Shown piece by piece: positions 1 to 9,502 of a DNA stretch of 36,663 nucleotides. The stretch's first letter is position 1, and every line of letters starts with the position of its first letter. The notes beneath the pieces were generated by a model. That model had not been told where the DNA came from and did no database searches. It saw nothing but the letters and a program-made list of their open reading frames with translations. This DNA is from Cyanophora paradoxa (taxonomy: Eukaryota; Glaucocystophyceae; Cyanophorales; Cyanophoraceae): assembly GCA_004431415.1 (NCBI GenBank), contig QPMI01000422.1, positions 1 to 36,663 on the forward strand, given 5' to 3'. A program made the translations under genes and the position numbers.

Positions 1-3000
1 CCTCACCGCCGGGGTCGAACCCGCAGCCTTCTACAAGGAGCTGCTGATGCAGCGGCTGGCCCAGGGCATGCAGGCGAGCGGGCCGCCGCCCCCCCCCCCC
101 CTTGCTCCTTGACCGCCCGGGGGTACAGGTGATTGCGACGGAGAGCTTCGTCGCTGAGCCTGCAAGCGGAGCGGCGGCTGCTGGGCGCCAAGGGCGGCCC
201 CCGCCCGCGTCGGCAGGTCCGCCCGCCCCTCTGCCCTCTCTCTTTCCCCTTGGTTAAAGTACAGAGTTTGGAGTCCACGATAGCTAACGTATGTACGATG
301 AATCTCGCTTAAGTTATAAGAAGTTAAAGTTGCTCTCTCTCCCTCCGCGCTCACTCTCGCTGCGCCGTGCAGCGCCTCAACGTCGGGGCCGGCGGCGGGC
401 AGTCGGCGCGGATCCGTCGCCGCGGTACCCTCGGTGCGCCTCGCCACCTCCCCCCCCTCCCTCACACACACAGACCCTCCCCCCCCCCCCCCCCCCCAAC
501 ACCCCCCCACCCCCTTCTCCCTCACCTCCTTCCGCCCGCTGAACGCCGGGCAGGGCTGGGTCCGGGGCGCCGCAGCGCTGCGTGTACAACCTCGGGATGC
601 GGCACCAGTACCACATTCTCACCTTCGACCACGAGAACAAGAACATCCAGATCAAGGCGCGAGCGTACCCCCTCGCCTCCTCCCCCCTACATCCGTCTTT
701 GCTTTTCGAGCCCCCCCCCCCCCCCCCTCCCCCCTCCCCCCCCCCCCCCCCCCCCGCAGCGGTACCAGGCGCGGGAGGACTCGCGGGAGGCCCCCGGGCC
801 CTGGGGCGTGTACCCTACATGCTCTGGGACTCCTGGGAGGGCGCTTCCTCCCCTGCCGGCGCGCACCCCCTCCCCCGCCCCGTTTTCGCCGTACCCGGCC
901 TTGATTCCCGACCGCAGGCGCGTCATCGAGCAGGTCCAGGTCTGCCCGCCCCTCCGCGGCGCCTGTACCCCCGCCCCGGCGCGGCCCGCCCCCGGCCGAC
1001 AGCTCGCCCCGCCACGCAGGACCACTACCGCTGGAAGCACCTCGACAGCTCATGACCTGCGGCTGCGCGCGTGCGCGGGAACCCTGCCTCCTTTCCTTCT
1101 GCTCCCCGCCCTGTTCCCCGCGGCGAACCTTCCTTAAAATTACTTCTAATAGAAAGTCAATAAGCTTGGGCGTTTACTTCTTATGGAGCTGCACGTACAG
1201 CTTATTTGGTTGAACAATTAAAAGACTAGGTTTTCATTATGCAACAAAAGCTGGAATCTCATGCCGCCCGACGACCCCGCTGCAGAGTGCACGCGCAGCA
1301 CCTGCCGGCGATGAAGAGCCGCCGCCTCCGCTTCGCCGTCATGCCCGTGCGCCCGCTCGGGAGGAGGGACGTTGTACAGCTAGGAGGGAGCCAGCTCGAG
1401 TCAACTAAGCTTTAATGCTTAACTAAAGTCTAACTGAAGAGAATCGCGCGCGCCACTCGCCTTTCTTCTGGCTTTGGTGACGCCGCGGGGCAGGGCCCGC
1501 TGCTGGTGCCCGTCCCCGGATCCGAGCCCGCCTCCTTCTTCTTCGCTGTACCCAGGCGGCCCCGGCCCCGCCGGCGCCGGCTCCGGCTCCGGCTCCGCGC
1601 CGGCCCCGGCGGCAGCTCCTCCCCCTCGGGCCTGGCCTGCTCAGAGGCGCCTCCGCCTCCGCCTCCGCCTCCGCCTCCGCCTCCTCCTCCTCCGCCGCCC
1701 GGGGCCGCTCCCGCGTGCTCCTCCACGAGCCGAACACGGTCCTCCTGCTCCGCCTGCGCTCCGGCCTCGCCGCCGCCGGCCACTCCGTCGTCCCGTGCCC
1801 CTCCCTCGACGCCGCCCTCGACGCGGCCCGCCGCGCCCCCCGCGCCCTCCGCCATCGTCGCGAGGGCGTCGGTCCTCCCCGCCCTCCGCCGCGCCGCCGA
1901 GCAGGCCGCCGGGGCCGGGGCGAGCCGCCCCTCTGCGTCGCCCTCGTACCCCTCGACCGGTGGGGCGAGCGCGCCGAGCTCGGCGCCGATGTGGTGCTCC
2001 CCGTCGGCTGCTCCCCGCAGCCGCCGCGCGCGCCCTCGACGCGTGCTCCCCGCGGCGGCGGCCGGCGCCGGCGCGGGGCGGCGGCGGAGGACGAGGAGCG
2101 GGCGGGGCGGGTCTCCGCCTTCCGGCTGCTGAGCCGGCACCTGCTCGGGCGGCCCTCGCGCGGCCTTGGCGTACCCCCCGAGGACGACTCCCCGACCTCT
2201 TCCAAGTCTTCGTCGTGCGTCCGCGCCTGTACCCCCCCTCTGCAGCTTCGTTCCTTCGTCAATGCGCGTACTTTCCCCCCTCCAGGACCCGGCCCCTCTG
2301 AGCAGCCCTCGAAGGCGGGCGCGGCGCCCCGCCCGCGCCGCGTCGGCCGTCGCGTCGTCGTCGGCGGCGGCCGCCTCGTCGGCGGTGGCGGCGGGCCGCA
2401 GCGGCTCGCCCGTGCCGATCGGCGTGTCCCCCGCGGCGCTCGCCCGGGCGGTCCGCGGCGTCCGCTCGAACTCGTTCTCCAACTCGCCCACCAACGCCCC
2501 GGCGGCGGCGCCGTTGCCGGCTCGGGCTTCGGGCAAGGCCCCGGGGGCGCCTTCGGGCCGCCCCCTGCGACGCAGAGGAGGCGGCGGCGGCCGTCGCGGC
2601 CGTCGCGGCGAGCGCGGCCTCCACGGGCGGGGCCTACGGCTTCGTCGGGCACGGCACGTGCGTCTACGAGGAGAACTACGGGGCGGAGGGCAAGGCGAGA
2701 GCTCCCCGCCCTCCTCGCGAGCCCTGCCTCCCGCCTCATCGAAGCCTATGCTCAGGTGACGACGGACGAGCACGGGCGGCCCGTCCTTCCGCAGCGCTTC
2801 ATCAAGGTGCCCCGGGCCCGCCGCCCTTGAGAGCCGCCCGCCCTCGAGGCCGCTTGGCTGCGGTCGGTCACGGCTGTCGCTGCTCGTTCCGCTTGTCGCG
2901 AGACTGCCTTTCTTCTTCCTCCCCGTACGCGTGCTTCTCGCGCCCGATCCCCCGCGGCAGGTGGCGATCGAGTCGGCGAACGAGGACGCCCGCGTCGAGT

Positions 3001-4428
3001 GGATCGTGCGCCCCCCCCCCCCCCCCCCTCCCCCCCCCCCTCCCGCCCTTCTCCTTCAAGGCCCCGCTGCGCATCCACGCCCCTCTCCCCAGAGCCCGCG
3101 ATGCTCACCTACACGCGCGCTCCGCCCTAGATCTCCGCCCCGCCCCTCTCTCTGAGTCGCACCCTCACGCCCGTGCCCGCGCCCCCGCCCCGCTCGCGCG
3201 GCAGGCGCTGCTGCACGACGCGACGTTCGCCCCGGACCGCGTCTGGTTCTTCGAGGCGCGCCCCGCCCCTCCCGGCCCGCCCCCCCCCGTTCTGCGCTGC
3301 TAGGATAGGGAAGGCCCCGCCCGGCTTGCACCTGCCTGCCGGCTAGGATAGAAAAGGCCGGCTATCCCCTCTTCCGGCCCGCCCCTCCCGCCCTTCCCGG
3401 CCGGCGCCTGCCGCCCACTCGGGCAAGAGAGATCCCGCCTGGAATTCGATCCCGCCCGGCCGCGGCCCGACCTCACGCCCTCCGCCCCGCCCCACAGGTC
3501 CACTGGCTCGTCTGCTCGGGCGTCGTCCGTGCGCCCCCCGCGCCCCGCGCGCCCCTCGGACTTCGCTCCGGCTGAGCGGCGGGGCGACGTCGACCTCGCA
3601 GTGGAGGACTTCACGAAGTACCTCTACCGCAAGACGGCCGCCTTCGCCGTGCCTCTCGTCCAGGTCCCCATCGAGCGGGTCCGTGCATCCGAGACCGTGC
3701 ACGTGGCCTAGAGCGCCTCCACTGGCTTCTTCTCTGTCGGCTCGGCCTTCCGGTCGCCCGCTTTGATTTCGCCCCTGCCCCCGCGCCCCGCCCCGGCAGG
3801 AGCCGCACGCGTCGGACCCGTTTCACGAGGGCCTCTGGATGGGGACCGTCGCCCCCGCCCTCCGCGCCCCCCTCCACGAGGCCCTCCTCCACCGCTTCCA
3901 GGCCCGGCCCCGACCCCGCCCCCGCCCTCGCCGCCCCTTCTGTTTGCGCGTCCACTAGTGCTTGGTCTGAGATCTCGCAGTTCGCGGTGGCCTCGGCCCC
4001 GCCGGGCGGCTGGTCGGCCGAGGGCGGCGACCGGCGCGACGCTCCCGTGCGCCCGCGGCCGCTCCCCGCCGCCTGTCGCTGCCGGCTTCGGCTTCTAACC
4101 GCTGCGGACGGGGCGCAGGAGGAGGGGGCCGGCGAGCAGCGGGGCCGGCAGCCGCTGGCGCGCTACGTCCACAGGTCCGGCGCCGCATTCCTCCGCCTCG
4201 AGCGCAGCGGCCTCTTCTGGTGCGCAGCCGAAGAAGAGAGTTGCTGAGACTCGCTCTTTTGCTGAGGTGTACCGCAGGGTGTCGAACTTCTTGCCGCAGC
4301 CTGCGCTGCGGGCGGCGGGGCGGGCGCTGCAGGGGACGCACGCGCAGCTGCGCGCCTTCCTGCTCGCCCTCGCCGCCGCCCGCGCCGCCGCACTCGAGAT
4401 CGCCGACGCCCTCCCCTGCTTCCCCTGA
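1..4428 (+). CDS. DEPDC5/Iml1-like GATOR1 subunit, multi-exon, 5' end outside window
   Basis: This is the middle and C-terminal part of a protein resembling DEPDC5/Iml1, the GATOR1 subunit that restrains TORC1 when amino acids are scarce. Coding pieces read in order: FYKELLMQRLAQGMQ (about 30-75); YNLGMRHQYHILTFD, about 580-656, continuing at 760 as RYQARED; DHYRWKHLD (from 1017); an exon at 2756-2806 ending QRFIK; then 2961-3005, 3205-3255, 3498-3528, 3602-3678 and from 3800. Spliced, the last group gives RVEWIALLHD, FFEVHWLVCSG, LVQVPIER and SDPFHEG, matching the family's C-terminal signature order. YVHRSGAAFLRL (about 4163-4200) and a helical tail follow, with TGA at 4426-4428. Introns at 657-759 and 3256-3497 fit best as GC-AG introns. 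The part between 1055 and 2755 is poorly resolved: a TGA at 1053 and low-complexity frames leave the exons there uncertain, and I see no clear DEP domain. Confidence 0.68.
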
Positions 4429-4775
4429 GCCCGGGGCGGTCCGCCGCGAGCGCCCCTTCCCGCCCCGGCCAGTACTAGTACTAGTGCTTGGATGATAATG
4501 TTTCTTCGTCTGCAGCGCTAGCTGCCTCCCACATCTTTAATTTCTACGGCCCATCATTGTCAATCTACATACACGGCTCGACTCCATTCTTAGAGCTGAG
4601 GCGATGGCATCGGGCAATCTCATTGCAGCCGCGTGATAGAAGGCCGGAAGGCCGGCGCGCCGGCGGGAGAAGAGGCAAGGGGGCGACTCGGCAAGGCGGA
4701 GGGCGCGGCGAAAAGGGCGTGGGGCGGGGCGCCCCGCAGCTCTGGCGTCAACGCGCGTCGTACGTATATATAAGT
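4429..4775. other. Spacer between convergent genes
   Basis: This is the gap between the stop of the DEPDC5-like gene (+) and the stop of the TIR-domain exon (-). It contains a short CTAGTACTAGTACTAG-like palindromic patch at about 4470-4486 and an AT-rich TACGTATATATAAG stretch near 4760-4773. Open frames in it look like GC-rich chance frames. I see no gene or RNA. Confidence 0.5.
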
Positions 4776-5552
4776 TCAGCGCCGGATCGCTGCGGCGCAC
4801 GCCTCGAGCAGCGTCTCGACGCTGGCCGCTTTGCGCTTGTTCTGCACGGGGTACGGGATGGCCGTGCCCGCAAAGACGCCCCTCAGATCCTCCGGGATCT
4901 CCCCCGCTGGCGGAGCGGTCAGCCAGGCCTAGATCTAGAGCTAGGCGGGGGCTGGGGCGGGATGGCGGGGCGGACCGGAGGGGAAGGGGCAGGAGCTCTC
5001 GTCGTGGAGGAGGAGGATGGTCTTCTTGGCCCTGGCCGCGTGCCGGACCTCGCCCAGCGCGCCCGCGCTCTTCAGCACGTCTGCCCGGGCCGGGCCGGGG
5101 TCGACGTCAGAAGGGAAGCAACGTTAACGGAGCAGAGCATTTGAGAGGCAGGAGAGCGATCGATCGCGGGGGCGGGGGCGGACCCTGGGAGATGACGAGG
5201 ACGAAGTTCGCGGACGCGTCGATGGTCCGCTCGAGCCTGCGGGCCGGGGCGACGCGGCCGGTCAGCAGCGAGGCCAAAGGGCGCCCGCTGGACGAGGCGA
5301 GGGCCGAGGCCGGGGCGGGGGCGCACTCGGGCAGCTCGGGGCGGGGGTCGCCGGCGGGGAGGAAGACGCGGAGGCCCGGGCGGGTCTGCTCCAGGTGCAG
5401 CTTCAGGGCGGGGGCGAGCTGGCCCGCGCTGGCGCCGTGCGAGAGGAACACGTCGTAGGCGTACTGCCCCCCCGGCCCATCGCCCCCTACAGAAGATCAG
5501 AACTCGAAAGATATCATCGAAGCAGGCTCGGCCCAAAATGGATGCGCGTACC
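4776..5552 (-). CDS. TIR-domain C-terminal exons, probably the 3' end of the LRR gene
   Basis: Four exons on the minus strand make one Toll/interleukin-1 receptor-like domain. A short upstream exon ends at 5552 (LVLFGLRLW) and joins in frame to 5486-5184, which reads YDVFLSHG then RLERTIDASANFVLVISQ. A second join at 5184/5080 gives ISQDVLKSAGALGEVRHA followed by KKTILLLHDE. The last exon, 4906-4776, reads GEIPEDLRGVFAGTAIPY and ends LLEACAAAIRR with a TGA. The order FLSH, a VISQ strand, an E-helix, an ILLL strand and a final helix is that of a TIR domain. The second intron may use a GC donor. TIR domains mediate signalling scaffolds or NAD+ cleavage; I cannot say which applies, and I did not locate a certain catalytic Glu. 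No start codon separates it convincingly from the LRR exons 150 bp upstream, so an LRR-TIR protein is likely. Confidence 0.62.
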
Positions 5553-5699
5553 AGAGGCGCAGGCCGAAGAGGACGAGGGCCCGGCTGCCGGCTGCAGCGA
5601 GGACTAGGGGTGAGGGGCCGCGGAAGCAACACAGAGCGGCGGGCTCACGGCAGAACTGCCAGCGGCAGCGGGGCGTTGGCGACGGCCAAGCCCCCTGCC

Positions 5700-6242
5700 T
5701 CATCGCCTGCCTCCCCTCCCCTCCCCCTCCTCCTCCTCCTCGCTGTAGTAGTCCATCGGGTTCTTCTCTGTGTTGAGGCAGCGGAGCTTCGGGAGCCGCA
5801 TGACCTCCTTCGGCAGCTCCTCCAGCTCGTTGGCGTACAGGTCCAGCTCCTCGAGGCTCGCGAGCCGCCCCAGCGCCCGCGGCACCGAGCGCAGCCCGTT
5901 CCGCGCCAGGTCAAGCTTCCTCAGGTTCGCGAGCTGCCCGATCTCCCGCAGCGCCGAGCTCTCCAGCCAGTTGTCGCTCAACTCTAGCTCCCGCAGGCTG
6001 GAAAGGCGCCCGATCTCCCTCGGAAGCCTCCTCAGCTCGTTGCCCCACAACGAGAGCCTCTCCAGGTTCGTCAGCTTCGCGAGCTCCGCCCCGGGGATGT
6101 GCTGGAGCTTGTTCCGGCTGAGGTCCAGCACGCGGATGTTCTTGGGTCCCACCTGCTCGATCACGGCTGTCGGCCACGCCGTCAGCCCCTCGCTTGACAT
6201 GTTCAGCTCCGTCTCGGTGGGATTCCAGTATTTCCACCGGGC
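5700..6242 (-). CDS. Leucine-rich repeat block B (LRR gene, second block)
   Basis: About six 23-residue leucine-rich repeats of the form LxxLPxEIGxLxxLxxLxLxxN, for example LRRLPREIGRLSSLRELELS. They are preceded by a capping stretch containing IEQVGPKNIRVLDLS that closely resembles IERAGPENIRVLDLK near the start of the same gene at about 33800. The frame ends in an acidic run (YYSEEEEEGEG) and a stop at 5700. An ATG at 6248 could start a separate gene, but ATGCAG there also reads as a splice acceptor; an intron 6413-6243 would join block A to this block in frame. I favour one gene with two LRR blocks. LRRs are protein-binding solenoids; the ligand is unknown. Confidence 0.7.
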   Translation of the reverse strand, partial: ARWKYWNPTETELNMSSEGLTAWPTAVIEQVGPKNIRVLDLSRNKLQHIPGAELAKLTNLERLSLWGNELRRLPREIGRLSSLRELELSDNWLESSALREIGQLANLRKLDLARNGLRSVPRALGRLASLEELDLYANELEELPKEVMRLPKLRCLNTEKNPMDYYSEEEEEGEGRGGRR

Positions 6243-6413
6243 CTGCATGCGGAGTTGTCAATTGTAATTATGCATAAACCAGCCGGAAACCCCCGTAGTG
6301 AATGAAGGGAACAAGGCAGAACTCACATCTATGGTGGCGCCTGCAGGCGGCAGCTGCGGTTTGCAATAAGAATCGTGAGGCCTAGGGTACGTGAAAAAAC
6401 ACGGCGTGATCAC

Positions 6414-6936
6414 CGACGCGTTCGAGGCGGCGAGGGATCGGAGGAAGGCAATCAGATCTTTGCGCGCATAGTTGGGCAGGCCTGTGAATGGGTTGCTGCT
6501 CTCTCGTATCCACCTCAGGCTTGCAATGCGGCCAAGCTCCGCCGGAAGAGTCAACAGCTTGCCGCCAAGGACGTGCAACTCCTCCAAGTTTGCCAGGCGC
6601 CCGATTTCCGACGGCAGTTCTGTAATCTCGAGATAGTCCAGGTTTAGAATTTTTAGGCTTGCGAGCTGCCCCATCTCCGGTTGCAGTGCTGTCAGCTTGT
6701 TTTGTCCCATCGAGAGTTCCACCAGGTTTGCAAGCTGCCAAATCTCAAGCGGCAGCACCGTCAGCTCGTTGCTGCTGATGTCGAGCTTCTTCAGGTGCAA
6801 GAGCCGCCCGATCTCCCGTGGCAGCGTCGCCAGCTTGTTTCTGCGCACGTAGAAGATCTGCAGATTCACAAGCTGGCCGATCTCCGCTGGTAGAGCCGTC
6901 AACTCGTTGTCATAAATGTAGAGCTGCTCCAGGCTC
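6414..6936 (-). CDS. Leucine-rich repeat block A, 3' of the provirus insertion
   Basis: About seven LRRs in one open frame, beginning SLEQLYIYDNELTALPAEIG and ending with a degenerate capping repeat (NPFTGLPNYARKDLIAFLRS). In the integrated state this frame is preceded by an ATG at 7043 inside the viral terminal repeat, which adds about 36 residues (start MRICDFVTE). The native upstream partner is the LRR frame ending at 32655: joining across one AGGCTC copy gives LVSLEQL with the repeat register kept. After 6414 the frame runs on as ITPCFFTYPRP with lower GC, read here as intron 6243-6413 (GT at 6413, CAG at 6243-6245). Confidence 0.75.
6931..6936. repeat. Target-site duplication, left copy (AGGCTC)
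   Basis: AGGCTC lies directly outside the left terminal inverted repeat and matches 32655-32660 exactly. Six-base duplications are typical of Maverick/Polinton integration by an rve integrase. It lies within an LRR codon series. Confidence 0.93.
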
Positions 6937-7793
6937 GCTCGCATGGGGGTAGCCCCCACCAATTGCGCGACCTTCCCGCAACCATTTTCAATAAGCACAT
7001 TTTCAGCATCACGAATCTCAGTCACAAAATCACAAATTCGCACTGAGCCACATTGTATTTTTCAAACATCTAACCCTTCCTTACTGAAACCAATCACGAA
7101 ACCCTTTCATTCTTCATTTTTCTAATTCCTTACCATTCCCAGTAAGCCCTTTAACTTTCCCCCGATCTCTCAGTAAGGACAGTAAGACCCTCATTTTTAC
7201 GAAATGTTCCCGATCGTTTCCGGACTGTTTTCAGTTACCCAAATTGAAAAATCAAGGTGAGCCCCACCAATTAAACAAGTGATCCCCACTTAAAGACTTC
7301 CAGTTAATATACTGTAACAATGGCAAGCAATCAAGTAAATCTACCTGAGACTAAGCGGTGCAATGTTTGCGATAAGGTAAAACCGGCATCGAGTTATGCA
7401 TTGCAAAAGCGTAGCTCAGGGAATGTTACTTTAAATTGGAGATGCAAAGTCTGCGACCGAGACTATCACAATTACCTTTATCATTTCGTGTTAAAAACGC
7501 GTCCGAAAATCGAAGTGCAATCGAAGATATGCTCGCACTGCAAGATTGAGAAGCTTGCAAGTGAGTTTAATAAAAGACAAAGAACGAAGGATGGTCTCAA
7601 CTATCAATGCCGAGAGTGTTATAGCAAAACTCGTAAGAGTTAAACCGAATTTCATTTTATATTTTTTAAAGCGAGTATGTGCATGAGCAAGCATGCCGAA
7701 AATGCCCACCTGCACAAACTCGCGACTTCAATCGAAATGTTCCATTTAATGCACTGGAACCACTCGCGCCCCGCCACTATGCAAGATACATGC
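6937..7793 (+). repeat. Left terminal inverted repeat (857 bp)
   Basis: It pairs in inverted orientation with 31799-32654. The outer end starts GCTCGCATGGGGGTAGCCCC and contains a small G5/C5 inverted repeat. Differences from the right copy: A at 6980 versus G (as read outer to inner), one extra C near 7262, one extra T near 7665 and one fewer C near 7774. The repeat carries the whole 107-aa zinc-ribbon gene. Long terminal repeats with an internal gene fit a protein-primed linear genome. Confidence 0.95.
7320..7643 (+). CDS. Double zinc-ribbon protein, left terminal-repeat copy
   Basis: A 107-residue protein with two tandem CxxC...CxxC modules: Cys14/17/42/45 and Cys71/74/97/100. Each follows the pattern CxxCxxxKxxSxF, then a Gly/Asn-containing turn, then CxxC. 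This resembles the small zinc-binding modules found beside HNH/EndoVII-type nucleases in phages and large viruses, but no HNH catalytic residues are present. Function is unknown; DNA binding at the genome ends is a reasonable guess from its place in the terminal repeat. It reads inward, starting about 380 bp from the genome end, and is identical to the right copy. Confidence 0.8.
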   Translation: MASNQVNLPETKRCNVCDKVKPASSYALQKRSSGNVTLNWRCKVCDRDYHNYLYHFVLKTRPKIEVQSKICSHCKIEKLASEFNKRQRTKDGLNYQCRECYSKTRKS

Positions 7794-8041
7794 AAACTAC
7801 ATGCGAGTTATATGAAAAATAAAAATTCAGTCATGTATATATTTCGTATATATGTCCGAACCTCCGTGTATGTGATCCCGCGCAACTTTGAATTTTTGTG
7901 TTTTTTATGTTTTTTTCGCATATGACGACATATACATATATATACCGGCGTCACCGACATATTCGGGGTCATCACATCGCGGAGATTCCGAAACATATAG
8001 CATGCGATAGCGTAGTATTTTAACGTGGTCTGATCGGAATG
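7794..8041. other. AT-rich non-coding stretch inside the left terminus
   Basis: Unique AT-rich DNA between the end of the terminal repeat and the tandem array. It has runs of ATATATAC and poly-T but no convincing gene. A short open frame here has no recognisable features. Confidence 0.5.
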
Positions 8042-8467
8042 TGATAAATCAGCTGATAGGGCTGATCGTAGTGTGATAAATCAGCTGATCGCCATCTGAT
8101 AAATCAGCTGATAGGGCTGATCGTAGTGTGATAAATCAGCTGATAGGGCTGATCGTAGTGTGATAAATCAGCTGATCGCCATCTGATAAATCAGCTGATA
8201 GGGCTGATCGTAGTGTGATAAATCAGCTGATCGCCATCTGATAAATCAGCTGATAGGGCTGATCGTAGTGTGATAAATCAGCTGATAGGGCTGATCGTAG
8301 TGTGATAAATCAGCTGATCGCCATCTGATAAATCAGCTGATAGGGCTGATCGTAGTGTGATAAATCAGCTGATCGCCATCTGATAAATCAGCTGATAGGG
8401 CTGATCGTAGTGTGATAAATCAGCTGATAGGGCTGATCGTAGTGTGATAAATCAGCTGATCGCCATC
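8042..8467. repeat. Higher-order tandem repeat, ABAAB x3, palindromic core
   Basis: Fifteen head-to-tail units share the start TGATAAATCAGCTGAT. Two unit types alternate: A (32 bp, continuing AGGGCTGATCGTAGTG) and B (23 bp, continuing CGCCATC). Their order is exactly ABAAB-ABAAB-ABAAB, three 142-bp super-units filling 426 bp. Every unit contains the perfect 10-bp palindrome ATCAGCTGAT. The array lies in the non-coding gap between the terminal repeat and the first inward gene. Candidate roles are replication origin, protein-binding array or packaging signal; none is shown by the sequence. Confidence 0.95.
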
Positions 8468-8493
8468 TGATAAATCGTGATGTGATCGCAGGA

Positions 8494-8672
8494 GATAGTA
8501 TAGCGGGATAGTATAACCCAGGGGTGATAGTATAGCCGGATAGTATAACCACGGGCGATAGTATAGCGGGATAGTATAACCCCAGGGGGCGATAGTATAG
8601 CCGGATAGTATAACCCCGGGCGATAGTATAGCGGGATAGTATAACCCCATAGCCGGATAGTATATAGTATCA
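8494..8672. repeat. Second tandem array, GATAGTATAG units
   Basis: Five and a half units of about 31 bp, each of the form GATAGTATAGC(G/C)GGATAGTATAACC plus a C/G-rich spacer. The variable base alternates strictly (GCGGG, GCCGG, GCGGG, GCCGG, GCGGG, GCCGG), so the true period is a dimer of about 62 bp. Spacers vary (CAGGGGT, ACGGGC, CCAGGGGGC, CCGGGC). It sits directly after the ABAAB array and differs from it in sequence. Confidence 0.9.
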
Positions 8673-9084
8673 CCAGGCATAATAGCCGCCGGTATTTATT
8701 TACCGGAACACCGGCGATCGCGACTTCGCGGAGACCCCTTCCGTTTTTCCCGCATAACTTTGGACAGGAAGCGATCTCGGCGCGCTCTCAATTGCTACGT
8801 GCTCGTAACTTGCTTCCGGGCACGATGGTGCTACTTTGACTAGCTTACGCAACCGTGACGCGAAACCCCAGTTCGCCAACGGCACAAGTGCCCGAAAACC
8901 GAGGTGTCCGCTACATTCTGAGCGCCGGCGCGCGTTCCCCTGAGGCTCCACTAGTCATACTTTGCATCCGTGTGCGTATAGAGTAGTTCTACGCTAATAC
9001 AAAGCGGCGCGGTCAGATTCGCAAAGGGCGCGATTTGGCGGCTACGAAACCACATAGCTCACAAAAATATCGACTTAAATAATA
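8673..9084. other. Non-coding region upstream of the AdoMet decarboxylase gene
   Basis: About 410 bp of mixed composition. It contains an 83-codon minus-strand frame (8700-8951) rich in Arg and Ser that I do not regard as a gene. No tRNA cloverleaf or known RNA is evident. The last 40 bp are AT-rich (ATATCGACTTAAATAATA) and probably hold the promoter of the next gene. Confidence 0.45.
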
Positions 9085-9477
9085 ATGGATTCCAAATACC
9101 GCGGCTACCACGTTATGCTCGACTATATAACCGACCCGTTCACCGAGTCCCCGGAGGCATGCGCCGAGTGGATCACAGCGAACCTATCGCAATATATCAC
9201 AGATCGCAATATGCGCATCGTGCACCAGCACACATGCATTTTCGATGGCTCTATTTCCCCTCCCGGTTTCGCGATTGGCTTTCTATTAGATGAGTCGCAT
9301 GCCACAGCTCACTCTTATAGCGACCAGGGGCTATTAGCGATCGATATCTTTACATGCGGCTCAAATGCCGAAGCGAAGACAATGGGTATAGCACAGGACA
9401 TTAACGAACTCATACAAGAAAGGCTGAAAGTTCGAAAGTGGGACTTACAGGTCGAGCAAAGGTTCCCAATTTCATAA
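9085..9477 (+). CDS. speD: S-adenosylmethionine decarboxylase proenzyme, prokaryotic type
   Basis: A 130-residue protein of the bacterial/archaeal class 1B AdoMet decarboxylase family, which makes decarboxylated AdoMet, the aminopropyl donor for spermidine. The diagnostic segment reads DESHATAHS followed by LLAIDIFTCG. Ser71, after Glu70, is the expected cleavage residue that becomes the pyruvoyl cofactor; His76 and Cys91 sit at +5 and +20, the spacing of Ser63, His68 and Cys83 in the Thermotoga enzyme. The position of the processing helper Ser55 is Ala63 here. Length is normal for the short enzymes. It stands alone at the left end of the gene block, reading toward the convergent DUF5710 gene. 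It is probably an acquired metabolic gene; no spermidine synthase or other polyamine gene is visible in the element. Confidence 0.85.
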   Translation: MDSKYRGYHVMLDYITDPFTESPEACAEWITANLSQYITDRNMRIVHQHTCIFDGSISPPGFAIGFLLDESHATAHSYSDQGLLAIDIFTCGSNAEAKTMGIAQDINELIQERLKVRKWDLQVEQRFPIS

Positions 9478-9502
9478 AAAATGAAAAAAGCGACATATAC
9501 AT

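Noticed and set aside
367-1137. Long Pro/Arg-rich open frames on both strands in the first kilobase
   Set aside because: They are GC-rich chance frames running through poly-C introns; only short stretches match a protein family, and those fall into exons of the DEPDC5-like gene.
1715-2132. Receiver-like text (VLLHEPNTVLLLRLRSGLAA and PLCVALVPLDRWGE)
   Set aside because: It resembles a response-regulator fold loosely, but the phosphoacceptor region would need a frame change and the surrounding exons belong to the DEPDC5-like gene, so I left it uncalled.
1423-2773. Two minus-strand frames of about 440 codons
   Set aside because: Composition is Arg/Gly/Ala from high GC, with no domain and in antisense to plus-strand exons.
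6246-6248. ATG as the start of a separate second LRR gene
   Set aside because: The ATGCAG also forms a splice acceptor, and splicing from GT at 6413 keeps the frame; kept only as the alternative reading.
8042-8467. CRISPR array
   Set aside because: There are no unique spacers: both unit types are fixed in sequence and order, and the setting is a eukaryotic virus.
8420-8680. Tyr/Pro/Leu-rich repeat proteins on the minus strand
   Set aside because: They are translations of the GATAGTATAG tandem array in two frames.
8700-8951. 83-codon minus-strand frame upstream of the AdoMet decarboxylase gene
   Set aside because: No motif, Arg/Ser-rich composition, not preceded by the viral motif.
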